DNA of 35,220 bases from Bordetella sp. (GCA_017308115.1 JAFKFS010000037.1:1-35220), one strand, 5' to 3'; counted from the stretch's first letter, positions 14,369 to 22,709 are shown. Made by a program: numbers and translations. Notes: a model not told the origin generated them from the letters alone.

Positions 14369-15868
14369 GTGAGCGACACCATCACTTTCGAATCCATGGG
14401 CCTGAACAAGGCTCTCCTGACCGCCCTGACCGCGACCGGCTATGAGAAGCCGACGCCGATCCAGGCCAAGGCCATTCCCGACGTCATGAAGGGCAAGGAC
14501 CTGCTGGGCATCGCCCAGACCGGCACCGGCAAGACGGCGGCCTTCGCCCTTCCCATCCTGCACCGCCTGGCCGAGAACCGCGTGGCGCCGCGCCCGCGCA
14601 CCACGCGCGCCCTGATCCTGAGCCCGACGCGCGAGCTGGCCACCCAGATCGGCGACAGCTTCAAGCAGTACGGCCAGCACCTCGGCTTCCGCGTCGCCGT
14701 CATCTTCGGCGGCGTGAAATACGGCGCCCAGGAGCGCGCCCTGCAACAGGGTCTGGACGTCCTGGTGGCCGCGCCCGGCCGCCTGCTGGACCACATCCAG
14801 CAGAAGACGCTGGACCTGTCGCAGACGGAGATCTTCGTCCTGGACGAGGCCGACCAGATGCTGGATCTGGGCTTCATCAAGCCGATCCGCCAGATCGTCA
14901 GCCGCATCCCGGCCAAGCGCCAGAACCTCTTCTTCTCGGCCACCATGCCCTCGGAGATCGGCAAGCTGGCGGGCGAGCTGCTGAAGGACCCGGTCAAGGT
15001 CCAGGTCACGCCGCAGGCCACCACGGTCGAGCGCATCAAGCAGTCGGTGATCTGGGTCGAACAGGGCCGCAAGCGCGCCCTGCTGACCGAACTGTTCTCG
15101 GACCCCGCCTATACGCGCTGCCTGGTCTTCACCAAGACCAAGCACGGCGCCGACAAGGTCGCGGCCTATCTGGAGGCGGGCGGCGTCGAGGCCGGGGCCA
15201 TCCACGGCAACAAGAGCCAGCCCCAGCGCGAGCGCGCCCTTGAGGCCTTCAAGAACGGCAAGCTGCGCGTTCTGGTCGCCACCGACATCGCCGCGCGCGG
15301 CATCGACGTGGACAAGGTCACCCATGTGGTGAATTTCGAGCTGCCCTATGTGCCGGAAGCCTATGTCCACCGCATCGGCCGCACGGCCCGCGCGGGCAAG
15401 GACGGCACCGCCGTCAGCTTCGTCGCCGGCGACGAGATGAAGCTGCTGAAGGACATCGAGAAGGTCACGCGCCAGAAGATCCCCGCGATCGACCGCCGCA
15501 ACGACAAGGCCCTGGCCCAGCTGGACGCCTCCATCATGGCGGCGGGCGTGGCCAAGAAGGCGACCCTGCCCGAGCGCGAAGGCCGTTCCGACGGCGAGGG
15601 TCGTGGCGGCCGGGGGCGCAACCCGCGCCGCGACGGCGTCAGGCCCGAGGGCGGCGGCCAGCCGCACCGTCAGCGCCGGGGCGGCCGCGACCGGACGCAG
15701 CACGCCGAGCGCCCGGCGGCGGCCTATGACCCCATGGCGGGCGACCGCGCCCGTTCGGCCGTGCGCGCGACGCCCGCGGTCGAGCCCAAGCCGGTCGGCG
15801 AACTGAAGCGCCGCCCGCGCCGCCGCCGCCCGTCGAACGGCGGCAAGGGTCAAAGCGCCCAGGGCTGA
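14369..15868 (+). CDS. DEAD-box ATP-dependent RNA helicase, RhlE-like
   Basis: The 499-residue protein unwinds RNA duplexes and probably acts in ribosome assembly or mRNA decay. It shows all core motifs: a Q-motif region ending [10 protein letters not shown], Walker A AQTGTGKT (49-56), PTREL, DEAD (159-162), SAT (190-192), ARGID in the second RecA domain and [10 protein letters not shown]. The C-terminal 110 residues are Arg/Gly-rich ([20 protein letters not shown]), a basic tail typical of RhlE-type proteins that binds RNA. The start is a GTG at 14369 encoding [13 protein letters not shown], with only a weak GAAAGA upstream. A copy of the four-hairpin repeat begins seven bases after the stop. 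Confidence 0.92.
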   Translation: MSDTITFESMGLNKALLTALTATGYEKPTPIQAKAIPDVMKGKDLLGIAQTGTGKTAAFALPILHRLAENRVAPRPRTTRALILSPTRELATQIGDSFKQYGQHLGFRVAVIFGGVKYGAQERALQQGLDVLVAAPGRLLDHIQQKTLDLSQTEIFVLDEADQMLDLGFIKPIRQIVSRIPAKRQNLFFSATMPSEIGKLAGELLKDPVKVQVTPQATTVERIKQSVIWVEQGRKRALLTELFSDPAYTRCLVFTKTKHGADKVAAYLEAGGVEAGAIHGNKSQPQRERALEAFKNGKLRVLVATDIAARGIDVDKVTHVVNFELPYVPEAYVHRIGRTARAGKDGTAVSFVAGDEMKLLKDIEKVTRQKIPAIDRRNDKALAQLDASIMAAGVAKKATLPEREGRSDGEGRGGRGRNPRRDGVRPEGGGQPHRQRRGGRDRTQHAERPAAAYDPMAGDRARSAVRATPAVEPKPVGELKRRPRRRRPSNGGKGQSAQG

Positions 15869-15875
15869 GCCGGCG

Positions 15876-16006
15876 TTTTCCTCCCCATGAAATGGGGAGG
15901 GGGACCGCGTAGCGGTGGAGGGGCTTTGCGACGGCGGAACCGAGCGGCCCCTCCGTCTCGTTCGCTGCCGCGACCGATCCACCTCCCCATTGCATGGGGA
16001 GGAAAA
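15876..16006. repeat. 131-bp four-hairpin intergenic repeat, copy 2
   Basis: This is the inverted partner of the repeat at 1356-1487. It has TTTTCC/GGAAAA ends and terminal hairpins CCTCCCCA/TGGGGAGG (15880-15900 and 15982-16002). An internal hairpin ACCGC-GTA-GCGGT lies at 15904-15916, and GGAGGGGC/GCCCCTCC arms lie further in. Against copy 1, the innermost pair of the small hairpin changes from A-T to G-C on both sides, which keeps the fold. It starts just after the helicase stop codon and may also end its transcript. Confidence 0.85.
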
Positions 16007-16041
16007 TGAAAACGGCGGCTCCCTTGCAGGGGCCGCCGTTT
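16003..16041 (-). terminator. Rho-independent terminator of the FadL-family gene
   Basis: A 13-pair stem (16010-16023 with 16029-16041, one bulged T at 16020, loop TTGCA) is followed on the minus strand by TTTTCATTTT. It begins 24 bases past the gene's stop codon. This is the strongest terminator in the window. Its T-run overlaps the end of the repeat. Confidence 0.85.
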
Positions 16042-16064
16042 CCGTATTCGCGGTCAGGCCGGGA

Positions 16065-17366
16065 TCAGAAGGCCCAGCGGGCGCCGATGGAGGCAACCAG
16101 GGCCGAGCCCTCGGCCTCGCCGCGCAGGTGCGAGGTCACGGCCGCCGGGGTTCCGGCGTAGAAGGTCCGGTCGTCGCGGATCGTCGAGTCGCTGAAGGCG
16201 ATGTAGGTCAGGCCCGCGTCGAAGGTGACGCCCTGGGTCACCTCGGTCGAGCCGCCGACCGAGAACAGCCAGCGGTCGGCGTCCGGGATGCGGGCGGTGC
16301 GCAGGCTGTCGCGGGTCGGGGTCGGATCGTAGCCGACGCCGGCGCGCAGGGTGGTCTTGTCGCTGAGGGCGTAGTCCAGGCCGATCGCGCCGGTGGTGAC
16401 GTCCTTGTAGTTCTGATGGATGACGTCGCCGCCGTTCGGATATTCGACGGTGATGGCGTCGAACTCGGACCAGCCGATGCGGTTGACCTGGGCGTTCAGG
16501 GTCAGCCTGTCGTTGACGGCGTAGCGCGCCGAGGCCGAGGCGAACCAGGGGGTGTTGAAGCGGGCGGTCCCGCCGGTCGAGACGCTGTTGGGCGCCAGCG
16601 GGCCGGTCAGGACGACGGCCACGTCGCCGTCCAGTTCGTGCTCGATCTTGGAACGATAGGACAGGCCGAAGTCCCAGGGGCCCTTGTGGACCTGGGCCCC
16701 GACGTTCCAGCCGAAGTCCCAGCCGTCGCCTTCCAGCGAGGAGGAGCCGTCCGGCAGCAGGGGCGAGACCGAGGGCATGGCCGAGGTCAGCTTGGCCTTG
16801 ACGAACTGGGCGTTCAGCCCGGCGCCGACGTCCAGCCAGTCGTTGACCTGCCAGGCCACGGTCAGGCCGGCGTCGCCCGAGCGCAGCTCCGACGTCAGGG
16901 CGTCATAGCGGGCGAAGGACGGCGCTTCATATTTGGTGGTGAAGTTGTAGGGGGCGGCCACCGAGACGCCGACGGCGAAGCGGTCGCCGATCGGCGTGGC
17001 GAAGGCGAAGTTGGGAACCAGGCCGCTTTCGATCGGGTCGACCTCGGTGTTGCGCGGGTTGACCACCGGCACGTCCACGCCGCCCGGATAGGTGACGTAG
17101 GAGCCGGCGTTCCTCACTTCGGAGTCGATGCGGATGGCGTGCAGGCCGACCGAGACTTCACGACCGCTGCGGGCGATGGAGGCGGGGTTCCACCACATCG
17201 AGCCGACGCCGCGATCGGCGGCCTCGCCCGAGAAGGCGCGTCCGGCGCCCCGCACGGACTGTTCCTGAAGATAGAAGGAGCCCGCGAAGGCCGGGGCGGC
17301 GACGCCCGTCATCAGGGCGGTGGTCAGAGCCAGGCCGCCGAGGCAGACCATATTCCTGGGAGTCAT
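16065..17366 (-). CDS. OmpP1/FadL/TodX family outer membrane transporter
   Basis: FadL-type proteins are 14-stranded outer membrane channels that import long-chain fatty acids and other hydrophobic compounds. The 433-residue product has a signal peptide (likely cleaved after A28 in APAFA-GS). It has the family's N-terminal hatch motif GSFYLQEQSVRGAGRAFSG, then WWNPA near residue 59 corresponding to the conserved NPA. Many amphipathic strands follow, with a terminal phenylalanine (GARWAF) as the BAM signal. AGGTGA precedes the ATG at 17366. It lies 185 bases downstream of the cinA-like gene on the same strand and has its own strong terminator. Confidence 0.92.
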   Translation of the reverse strand: MTPRNMVCLGGLALTTALMTGVAAPAFAGSFYLQEQSVRGAGRAFSGEAADRGVGSMWWNPASIARSGREVSVGLHAIRIDSEVRNAGSYVTYPGGVDVPVVNPRNTEVDPIESGLVPNFAFATPIGDRFAVGVSVAAPYNFTTKYEAPSFARYDALTSELRSGDAGLTVAWQVNDWLDVGAGLNAQFVKAKLTSAMPSVSPLLPDGSSSLEGDGWDFGWNVGAQVHKGPWDFGLSYRSKIEHELDGDVAVVLTGPLAPNSVSTGGTARFNTPWFASASARYAVNDRLTLNAQVNRIGWSEFDAITVEYPNGGDVIHQNYKDVTTGAIGLDYALSDKTTLRAGVGYDPTPTRDSLRTARIPDADRWLFSVGGSTEVTQGVTFDAGLTYIAFSDSTIRDDRTFYAGTPAAVTSHLRGEAEGSALVASIGARWAF

Positions 17367-17550
17367 TACGCTTCACCTATGTATTGGGCCGGCCATTTTT
17401 GAAGAAGGCGGCCAGCCTTGGTTCGGGGAGGGCCGTCACGCTAACAGCGACAGCGTCCGTGTCATGAAAGCGTTGCGTCCAGGGCCGGTGTCGGACCGCT
17501 TCTCGGCGAAAGCGTGGCGCAAAAATCGCACAATTTCACACCTTGGTGAG

Positions 17551-17560
17551 GTTACGTAAC
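17551..17560. repeat. Perfect 10-bp palindrome at the cinA-like stop codon
   Basis: GTTACGTAAC is self-complementary and includes the TAA stop of the minus-strand CinA-type gene. It could bind a dimeric regulator acting on the downstream porin gene, but its location inside a stop codon makes chance equally possible. Confidence 0.3.
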
Positions 17561-18322
17561 GGCAATTTCGATGCCGGAACAACGTAGGTTTTCGGCAAGA
17601 TCGTGTTCCGCTGCGTCAACTTCGGCGACGTCTCGTCCCCGGATCACCAGCTGGGTTCCGACCTCGCCCGGGCTCTGTCCCGCGCCGAAACCGAAGGGGT
17701 AGGAGCCGAAGGACAGGTGCGGCCGCGCCTCGGCGGCGGCGCGCAGGATGTCGGCCACGGCGCCCTCGCCGACGCCGGTCACGCGCAGGGTTCGGCTGTG
17801 CACGGGGACGCCGGTGCGCAGGCGCGGGGCCACGTCGTCCAGCATGGCCTCCATGATCTTGGGCACGCCGGCCATGACGAAGACGTTCTCGACCTGAAAG
17901 CCCGGGGCGCCGCTGACCGGATTGGCGATCAGCACGCCGCCCTTCGGCACGCGGGCCATGCGGCGGCGCGCGGCGTTGAACTCGCCCGGCGGATAGCGGC
18001 GCTCAAGGATGGCGAGGGCCTCGGGGTGTTCGCTGACCGGAACGCCGAAGGCGGCGCCGACCGCGTCGGCGGTGATGTCGTCATGGGTCGGGCCGATGCC
18101 GCCGGTGGTGAAGACATAGTCGTGCGTCGCGCGCAGGGCGTTCAGCGCCGCGACGATCCGGTCCTGACGGTCGCCGACCACCCGCGCCTCCATCAGGTCC
18201 ACGCCCAGCGGCGCCAGGAAGCGGGCCAGGGCGTTCAGATTGATGTCGCGGGTGCGGCCCGACAGAATCTCGTCGCCGATGATCAGGACGGCGGCGGTGG
18301 GAGAGGGGGCGATCTGGGACAT
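17552..18322 (-). CDS. CinA-type competence/damage-inducible protein A (MoaB/Mog domain only)
   Basis: The 256-residue product is the molybdopterin-binding-like half of CinA (COG1058). Motifs are IIGDEILSGRTRDINLN (14-30) and TTGGIGPTHDD (72-82). In full-length CinA this half is an ADP-ribose pyrophosphatase-like domain fused to a nicotinamide-nucleotide deamidase. Here the deamidase half is absent, which is common in alphaproteobacteria where it is a separate gene. The ATG at 18322 lacks a ribosome binding site, but CTGACG-N17-TATCTA lies just upstream and predicts a leaderless transcript. It is divergent from map. Confidence 0.88.
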   Translation of the reverse strand: MSQIAPSPTAAVLIIGDEILSGRTRDINLNALARFLAPLGVDLMEARVVGDRQDRIVAALNALRATHDYVFTTGGIGPTHDDITADAVGAAFGVPVSEHPEALAILERRYPPGEFNAARRRMARVPKGGVLIANPVSGAPGFQVENVFVMAGVPKIMEAMLDDVAPRLRTGVPVHSRTLRVTGVGEGAVADILRAAAEARPHLSFGSYPFGFGAGQSPGEVGTQLVIRGRDVAEVDAAEHDLAENLRCSGIEIAVT

Positions 18323-18328
18323 GGCCCG

Positions 18329-18357
18329 TAGATAGGAAGGGCGCGGCCCTGCGTCAG
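18329..18357 (-). promoter_or_regulatory. Putative promoter of the CinA-type gene
   Basis: On the minus strand CTGACG (18352-18357), a 17-base spacer and TATCTA (18329-18334) form a good housekeeping promoter. The ATG begins six bases after the -10, so transcription should start at the start codon. Confidence 0.6.
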
Positions 18358-18366
18358 CGGCGAACC

Positions 18367-18395
18367 CTGACGCGCTTGAGGTTTTGTGCTAGTCT
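18367..18395 (+). promoter_or_regulatory. Putative promoter of map
   Basis: CTGACGC (18367-18373), 14 bases, then GCTAGTCT (18388-18395) fits the Caulobacter promoter pattern TTGACGS-N10..14-GCTANAWC. It lies back to back with the cinA-side promoter, the two -35 elements nine bases apart. The leader to the map ATG would be about 70 bases. Confidence 0.5.
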
Positions 18396-18473
18396 GACCA
18401 TCTGAAGTCCTGAAAGCCGCCTCTTCGCCCGTTCCGCGCCCTTGCGGAGCGCGCGCCTCCCCGAAAGCCGATC

Positions 18474-19295
18474 ATGTACGAGACCCCCGACCTGGAAACC
18501 GACGTCTTCGTCCGCAGCCACGAGATTCGCCTCCATGACGCGGAAGGCTTCGAGGGCATGCGCAAGGCCGGCCGCCTGGTCGCCGAGGCGCTGGACATGA
18601 TCACCGAGCACGTGAAGCCGGGCGTGACCACGGGCGAGCTGGACGACCTGGTGCGCGAGTTCACCCTGGACAACGGCGGCACGCCCGCCTGCCTGGGCTA
18701 CAAGGGCTACACCAAGACGGTCTGCACCTCGATCAACCACGTCGTCTGCCACGGCATTCCCGGCGACAAGGTCCTGAAGGAAGGCGACATCGTCAACATC
18801 GACCATACGGTCATCGTCGACGGCTGGCACGGCGACTCGAGCCGCATGTATCCGGTCGGCGAGATCAACGCCCGCGCCAAGCGCCTGATCGACGTCACCT
18901 ATGAGTCCCTGGACCTGGGCCTGGCCCAGATCAAGCCGGGGCACACCTTCGGCGACATCGGCTTCGCCATCCAGAAGTTCGTCGAGGCCCAGCGCATGAG
19001 CGTGGTGCGCGACTTCTGCGGCCACGGCATCGGCCGGGTCTTCCACGACAGCCCCAACGTCCTGCACTACGGCCGTCGCGGCGAGGGCGCGGTGCTGAAG
19101 CCGGGCATGTTCTTCACCGTCGAGCCGATGGTGAACCTGGGCAAGCCGGCGGTGAAGGTGCTGTCGGACGGCTGGACCGCCGTGACGCGCGACAAGTCGC
19201 TGTCGGCCCAGTGCGAGCATTCCATCGGCGTGACCGAGGACGGGCTGGAAATCTTCACCGCCTCGCCCAAGGGCCTTTTCCGCCCGAAATTCTGA
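18474..19295 (+). CDS. map: Type I methionine aminopeptidase
   Basis: This enzyme removes the initiator methionine from nascent proteins in the cytoplasm and is normally essential. The 273-residue product has every active-site residue: H93 (CHGIP), the metal ligands D110, D121 (GWHGDSS), H184 (GHGIGR), E217 (VEPM) and E248 (CEHS). It has about 13 more N-terminal residues than the E. coli enzyme (YETPDLETDVFVRSHEIRLH region), a form I believe is common in Caulobacterales. radC follows after 26 bases on the same strand, probably in the same transcript. Confidence 0.96.
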   Translation: MYETPDLETDVFVRSHEIRLHDAEGFEGMRKAGRLVAEALDMITEHVKPGVTTGELDDLVREFTLDNGGTPACLGYKGYTKTVCTSINHVVCHGIPGDKVLKEGDIVNIDHTVIVDGWHGDSSRMYPVGEINARAKRLIDVTYESLDLGLAQIKPGHTFGDIGFAIQKFVEAQRMSVVRDFCGHGIGRVFHDSPNVLHYGRRGEGAVLKPGMFFTVEPMVNLGKPAVKVLSDGWTAVTRDKSLSAQCEHSIGVTEDGLEIFTASPKGLFRPKF

Positions 19296-19321
19296 GCTAG
19301 TCTCCCTTTCGGGGGAGGCTG

Positions 19322-20053
19322 ATGCTCGATCAACCGCCGGAAAAGCCGAAGGCCAAGCCGCACCACGCCGGTCATCGCGAGCGGCTGCGTGAACGCGCGC
19401 GCACGGCGGGCCTGCATCATCTGCCGGACTATGAACTGCTGGAGCTGTTCCTGTTCCGCAGCCAGCCCCAGGGCGACGTCAAGCCGGTGGCCAAGGCCCT
19501 GCTGGCGCGGTTCGGCTCGCTGGCGGCGGTGCTGGCCGCCTCGGTCGAGGATCTGATGACGGTCAAGGCCGAGGACTCGCGCGGTCGGGCCAAGGGCGTG
19601 GGCGCTGAGACGGCGCTGGACCTGGCCGCCCTGCACGAGGTATCGCGCCGCGTCGCCAAGGAGGAGGCCAACAAGCGCACGGTCATCTCGTCGTGGACGG
19701 CGCTGCTGGCCTATGTGCGCCTGTCGCTGCAGCACGAGCCGCGCGAGCAGTTCCGCGTCCTCTATCTGGACAAGAAGAACCAGCTGATCCTGGACGAGAT
19801 CCAGAACCGGGGCACGGTCGACCACGCCCCCGTCTATCCGCGCGAGGTGGTGCGCCGGGCGCTGGAGCTGTCGGCCAGCGCCATGATCGTCGTCCACAAC
19901 CACCCCTCGGGCGATCCGACGCCCAGCCGGGCCGACATCGACATGACCCGCCAGGTGATCGAGGCCGCCCGCGCCTTGTCGGTTCAGGTGCATGACCATC
20001 TGATCGTCGGCCGCGACGGCGTGGCCAGCTTCAAGCAACTGGGATTGATGTGA
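19322..20053 (+). CDS. radC: RadC family JAB/MPN domain protein
   Basis: RadC-family proteins (JAMM/MPN+ fold) were once thought to be DNA repair proteins, but their biochemical role is unsettled. The 243-residue product has an N-terminal region with HRERLRERA and YELLELFLF, then a MPN domain with the metal motif H192-N-H194-PSGDPTPS and D205. The helix-hairpin-helix segment (about 66-105) is interrupted by a short charged stretch ([10 protein letters not shown]). GGGGGAGG precedes the ATG at 19322. Its TGA overlaps the GTG of the next acetyltransferase gene by four bases. Confidence 0.93.
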   Translation: MLDQPPEKPKAKPHHAGHRERLRERARTAGLHHLPDYELLELFLFRSQPQGDVKPVAKALLARFGSLAAVLAASVEDLMTVKAEDSRGRAKGVGAETALDLAALHEVSRRVAKEEANKRTVISSWTALLAYVRLSLQHEPREQFRVLYLDKKNQLILDEIQNRGTVDHAPVYPREVVRRALELSASAMIVVHNHPSGDPTPSRADIDMTRQVIEAARALSVQVHDHLIVGRDGVASFKQLGLM

Positions 20054-20574
20054 CCGTTCTGACCACCCGACGCCTGACGCTGACGCCTGTGGCCGTCGGC
20101 GACCTGGACGACCTGACCGCCCTGTGGGCCGACGCCGGCTTCACCCGCCACATCATGGGGCGCGGCCTGTCCGAGGAGGAGGTCTGGTTCCGCCTGCTGC
20201 GCGACATCGGCCACTGGCAGGCCAAGGGCTACGGCAACTGGTCGATCCGCGAGACGACGACCGGCGCCTATGTCGGCAGCGTCGGGGTGCTGGACTATCG
20301 CCGCGAGATCACGCCGCCCTTCGACGCGCCCGAACTGGGCTGGGGCGTGGCGCCCGCCTTCCAGGGCGCGGGCCTGGCGCGCGAGGCGGTGGAGGCGGCC
20401 CTGGCCTGGACCGACGCCTATCGGCTGGAGCCGCGCACCGTCTGCATGATCTCGCCTGAGAATTTACCTTCCGTACGGCTGGCCGAACGGGTCGGCTATC
20501 GCTCCTACGCCCGCGCCGACTACAAGGGATCGGCCGTCGATTTGTATGAGCGCCCCCGCCGGATCAACGGCTGA
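20050..20574 (+). CDS. GNAT family N-acetyltransferase (RimJ/RimL-like)
   Basis: This 174-residue acetyltransferase has the usual first strand [18 protein letters not shown], a catalytic-region strand [19 protein letters not shown] containing the acetyl-CoA-binding Q-G-x-G-x-A (about 106-111), and the C-terminal N-x-x-S-x-R-x-A-E-R-x-G segment. The start is a GTG at 20050 inside a GTGA overlap with radC, so translation is coupled. The substrate is unknown. It belongs to the same broad subgroup as the acetyltransferase near the left end, but the two do not look like recent duplicates. Confidence 0.87.
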   Translation: MTVLTTRRLTLTPVAVGDLDDLTALWADAGFTRHIMGRGLSEEEVWFRLLRDIGHWQAKGYGNWSIRETTTGAYVGSVGVLDYRREITPPFDAPELGWGVAPAFQGAGLAREAVEAALAWTDAYRLEPRTVCMISPENLPSVRLAERVGYRSYARADYKGSAVDLYERPRRING

Positions 20575-20597
20575 CAGGCGGGACGCGGAGCTATAAG
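20571..20597 (+). promoter_or_regulatory. Putative promoter of bolA
   Basis: CTGACAG (20571-20577), 12 bases, then GCTATAAG (20590-20597) closely fits the Caulobacter housekeeping promoter, with only the last -10 base off. The predicted leader is about 45 bases. The -35 overlaps the stop codon of the preceding acetyltransferase gene. Confidence 0.55.
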
Positions 20598-20647
20598 CTT
20601 TACAATTCAGGCCCGGACGCGGCCTGCCGCCTTTCAGGAGCTCCTTC

Positions 20648-20890
20648 ATGCCCATGTCCGTCGACGACCTTCGCGCCCATCTGACCGAGGCCTTCCCCGA
20701 CGCGGACATCGCCATCGAGGACCTGGCGGGCGACGGCGACCATTATCGCGCCCGCATCGTCTCCGAAGCGTTTCGCGGACTGCCCCGCGTGCGCCAGCAC
20801 CAGGCGGTCTACGCCGCGCTCAAGGGAAAGGTGGGCGGCGAACTGCACGCCCTGGCGCTGGAGACCTCGGCGCCGGTCGAGGCGGCCTGA
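20648..20890 (+). CDS. bolA: BolA family protein
   Basis: BolA proteins pair with monothiol glutaredoxins and take part in iron-sulfur cluster handling and iron signalling in the cytoplasm. The 80-residue product has the family core: an amphipathic N-terminal helix (VDDLRAHLTEAFPDADIAIE), the RVRQHQAVYAAL segment with the conserved histidine (about residue 58) and the terminal GGELHALALET strand. AGGAG lies seven bases before the ATG at 20648. In many alphaproteobacteria bolA is followed by a glutaredoxin gene. Here an aldo/keto-reductase-like gene starts three bases after the stop instead. Confidence 0.92.
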   Translation: MPMSVDDLRAHLTEAFPDADIAIEDLAGDGDHYRARIVSEAFRGLPRVRQHQAVYAALKGKVGGELHALALETSAPVEAA

Positions 20891-20893
20891 CCC

Positions 20894-21793
20894 ATGCGCT
20901 ATCGCCCCTTCGGCGTCTCGGGGGCCGCAGTCTCCAGCCTGACCATCGGCCTGGGCGTCGAGGCGGCGGCGCGCGGGCCGAGCCATGTCCGCGACCTGGT
21001 GTTCGCGGGCCTGGAAGCGGGGGTGAACGCCTATCATCTGGAACGGCTGGACCCGATGCTGCTGCAGGCGGCGGGCGAGGCGCTGGGCCATGTCGAGCGG
21101 CGCCTGGTCTGGGTCAGCGCCTGCCTGGGGGCCGACCGGGACTTTTCGGCGACGGGCCTCGGCCGCTCGCTCGAACAGGGGTTGCACGCCTCGGGCCTGG
21201 GCTGGTTCGACATGGCGGTGCTGGAGCGACCCGCCGAGAATGAACTGCCCCAGTCGTCCCTGACCGCCCTGAAGGCGATGCGGAAGGCCGAGTATGTGCG
21301 GATGCTCGGGGTTTCGGGCGATGAGGCGGTGACCGATCTCTATGTCTCGACCGGGGCGTTCGACGTCCTGTTCACGCCGTTCCACGCCAATGTGCCCTGG
21401 CAGGTGCGCTCGCGCATGAAGGCCGCGCGCGACCGGGAGATGAGCCTGTTCGTCTATGACTACTTCCCCGACAGCCTGGCGACCGAGCGGCGGGCGGCCG
21501 ATGCGGGCGCGCCGCGCAAGCGGGGCCTGTTCAGCGCGGTCGGCTGGGGCGGCGGGCGCAGCGAGGCCGATCTGCACCGGCCCGGCTCCTTCGCCTTCCT
21601 GCACAGGACGCCGGGCTGGACGGGCGAGGCCATCTGCCTGGCCTATGTCCTGGCCGATCCGGCCGTGACCAGCGTGCTGATCCGGCCCAGGGACCGGGCG
21701 CATCTGGAGGACCTGGCGAGCGTGCCCGAGCGCGACCTGCCGGCGGGCCTGTCGGCCCAGATCGAAATGGCGCGGGTGGACGCCTCGGCCTGA
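20894..21793 (+). CDS. Aldo/keto-reductase-like protein lacking the catalytic tetrad
   Basis: The 299-residue product aligns with the aldo/keto reductase fold: MRYRPFGVSGAAVSSLTIGLG at the start, the G-V-N turn at 43-45, YVRMLGVSG near 134-142 and a C-terminal LADPAVTSVLIRPRDRAHLE. The residues needed for catalysis are missing. The segment that should read D-T-A-x-x-Y reads YHLERLD (47-53), the strand that should hold Lys reads LVWVSACLG (71-79), and the expected His is Glu111 (VLERPAEN). It is probably a non-enzymatic or altered-function homologue. It starts three bases after bolA, so the two are almost surely co-transcribed. Confidence 0.8.
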   Translation: MRYRPFGVSGAAVSSLTIGLGVEAAARGPSHVRDLVFAGLEAGVNAYHLERLDPMLLQAAGEALGHVERRLVWVSACLGADRDFSATGLGRSLEQGLHASGLGWFDMAVLERPAENELPQSSLTALKAMRKAEYVRMLGVSGDEAVTDLYVSTGAFDVLFTPFHANVPWQVRSRMKAARDREMSLFVYDYFPDSLATERRAADAGAPRKRGLFSAVGWGGGRSEADLHRPGSFAFLHRTPGWTGEAICLAYVLADPAVTSVLIRPRDRAHLEDLASVPERDLPAGLSAQIEMARVDASA

Positions 21794-21838
21794 CCGGCTT
21801 CAGGCTCCCGGCTTCAGGCGCTCCGACCGGATTCAGGC
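21794..21838. repeat. Three direct copies of a 12-base unit
   Basis: CCGGCTTCAGGC at 21794-21805 and 21808-21819, then CCGGATTCAGGC at 21827-21838, lie between convergent genes. The third copy runs into the cysQ stop codon. The spacing is irregular (14 and 19 bases). It may be slippage debris or a small protein-binding array. Confidence 0.5.
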
Positions 21839-22621
21839 GCCGATGGCCGAGAAGGGGCCGTTGAGGAAGCCCGGCTTGCCGTAGGCCAGGGGGCGGCCGT
21901 CCTCGGCCAGGACGCGGCCGCCCGCCGCCTCCAGCACCGCCTGGCCGGCGGCGGTGTCCCATTCGCTGGTGGGGCCGGTGCGCGGATAGGCGTCGAAGCG
22001 GCCCTCGGCGATCAGGCAGAACTTCAGCGAGGAATCCATGCCCTGCCAGCGCGTGCAGCCGTTGCGGGCGGCCAGGCGCAGGGCGTCGTCCTCGCTGATG
22101 CTGTGGCTGACCAGGGCGACGGCGTCGACGGGGCGTTCGCGCACGCGGATCGGCCGCCAGGGCTCGCCGAAGGCGCGGCGCTGGGCGCCCTGGCCGGGCG
22201 CGCCCGCGCGCCAGCTGACGCCCAGGGCCGGGGCCGTCACCGCGCCCGCCACGGGGGCGTCGCCGCGAATCAGGGCGATGTTGACCGAATAGCTCTCTCG
22301 CCCTTGGACGAAGCCGCGCGTGCCGTCCAGCGGGTCGATCAGCCAGAACCATTCGCCGACCGACGGCGGGGCGCCGTCGGTGGCGACGGCCTCCTCGGCG
22401 ACGGCCTGGACCTGGGGCCAGCGCCCGGCCAGGCGGGCCAGGATCAGGGCTTCGGCGGCGCGGTCGGCCTCGGTCACGGGGCTGGCGTCGGCCTTGGTCT
22501 GCACGGCCGTCCCGGCGCGCCAATAGGGCAGGATCAGACGCGCGGCCTCCTCGGCGACGTCGGCGATGATGTCGGCCAGGCGGCCGGAGGCGAGATCGGA
22601 TTCGAGCGAGGCGGCGGTCAT
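21833..22621 (-). CDS. cysQ: CysQ-type 3'(2'),5'-bisphosphate nucleotidase (inositol monophosphatase superfamily)
   Basis: CysQ removes the 3'-phosphate from PAP, a by-product of sulfate assimilation, to give AMP. The 262-residue product has the magnesium-binding signatures of the superfamily: SPVTEADRAAE (47-57), an acidic VAEEAV loop (74-79), WLIDPLDGTRGF (93-104) and GPTSEWDTAAGQAVLEAAGG near the C-terminus. The GPTSEWDTAAG form favours CysQ over inositol phosphatase or histidinol phosphatase, though other members cannot be excluded. It is divergent from chpT, and a perfect inverted repeat lies between the two starts. Confidence 0.88.
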   Translation of the reverse strand: MTAASLESDLASGRLADIIADVAEEAARLILPYWRAGTAVQTKADASPVTEADRAAEALILARLAGRWPQVQAVAEEAVATDGAPPSVGEWFWLIDPLDGTRGFVQGRESYSVNIALIRGDAPVAGAVTAPALGVSWRAGAPGQGAQRRAFGEPWRPIRVRERPVDAVALVSHSISEDDALRLAARNGCTRWQGMDSSLKFCLIAEGRFDAYPRTGPTSEWDTAAGQAVLEAAGGRVLAEDGRPLAYGKPGFLNGPFSAIGA

Positions 22622-22644
22622 GGCCGCATCCGATAGCCCATGCG

Positions 22645-22663
22645 GCCGGTTTCACGAACCGGC
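22645..22663. promoter_or_regulatory. Inverted repeat between cysQ and chpT (possible operator)
   Basis: GCCGGTT-TCACG-AACCGGC is a perfect 7-bp inverted repeat with a 5-base centre in the 88-base divergent region. Its position, between two outward-facing starts, suits a regulator-binding site. No known consensus is claimed. Confidence 0.4.
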
Positions 22664-22709
22664 AAATCAGGCCACCTTGACCTTAGTCCTTTCCCAGATT
22701 CCGCGCGCC

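Noticed and set aside
17528-17542. AATTTCACACC resembling part of a lac-type operator
   Set aside because: It is a partial match without a dyad, in an unrelated organism and context.
19290-19301. GCTAGTCT before radC as a separate promoter
   Set aside because: It matches the -10 seen before map, but no acceptable -35 lies 10-14 bases upstream. The gap to map is only 26 bases, so co-transcription is simpler.
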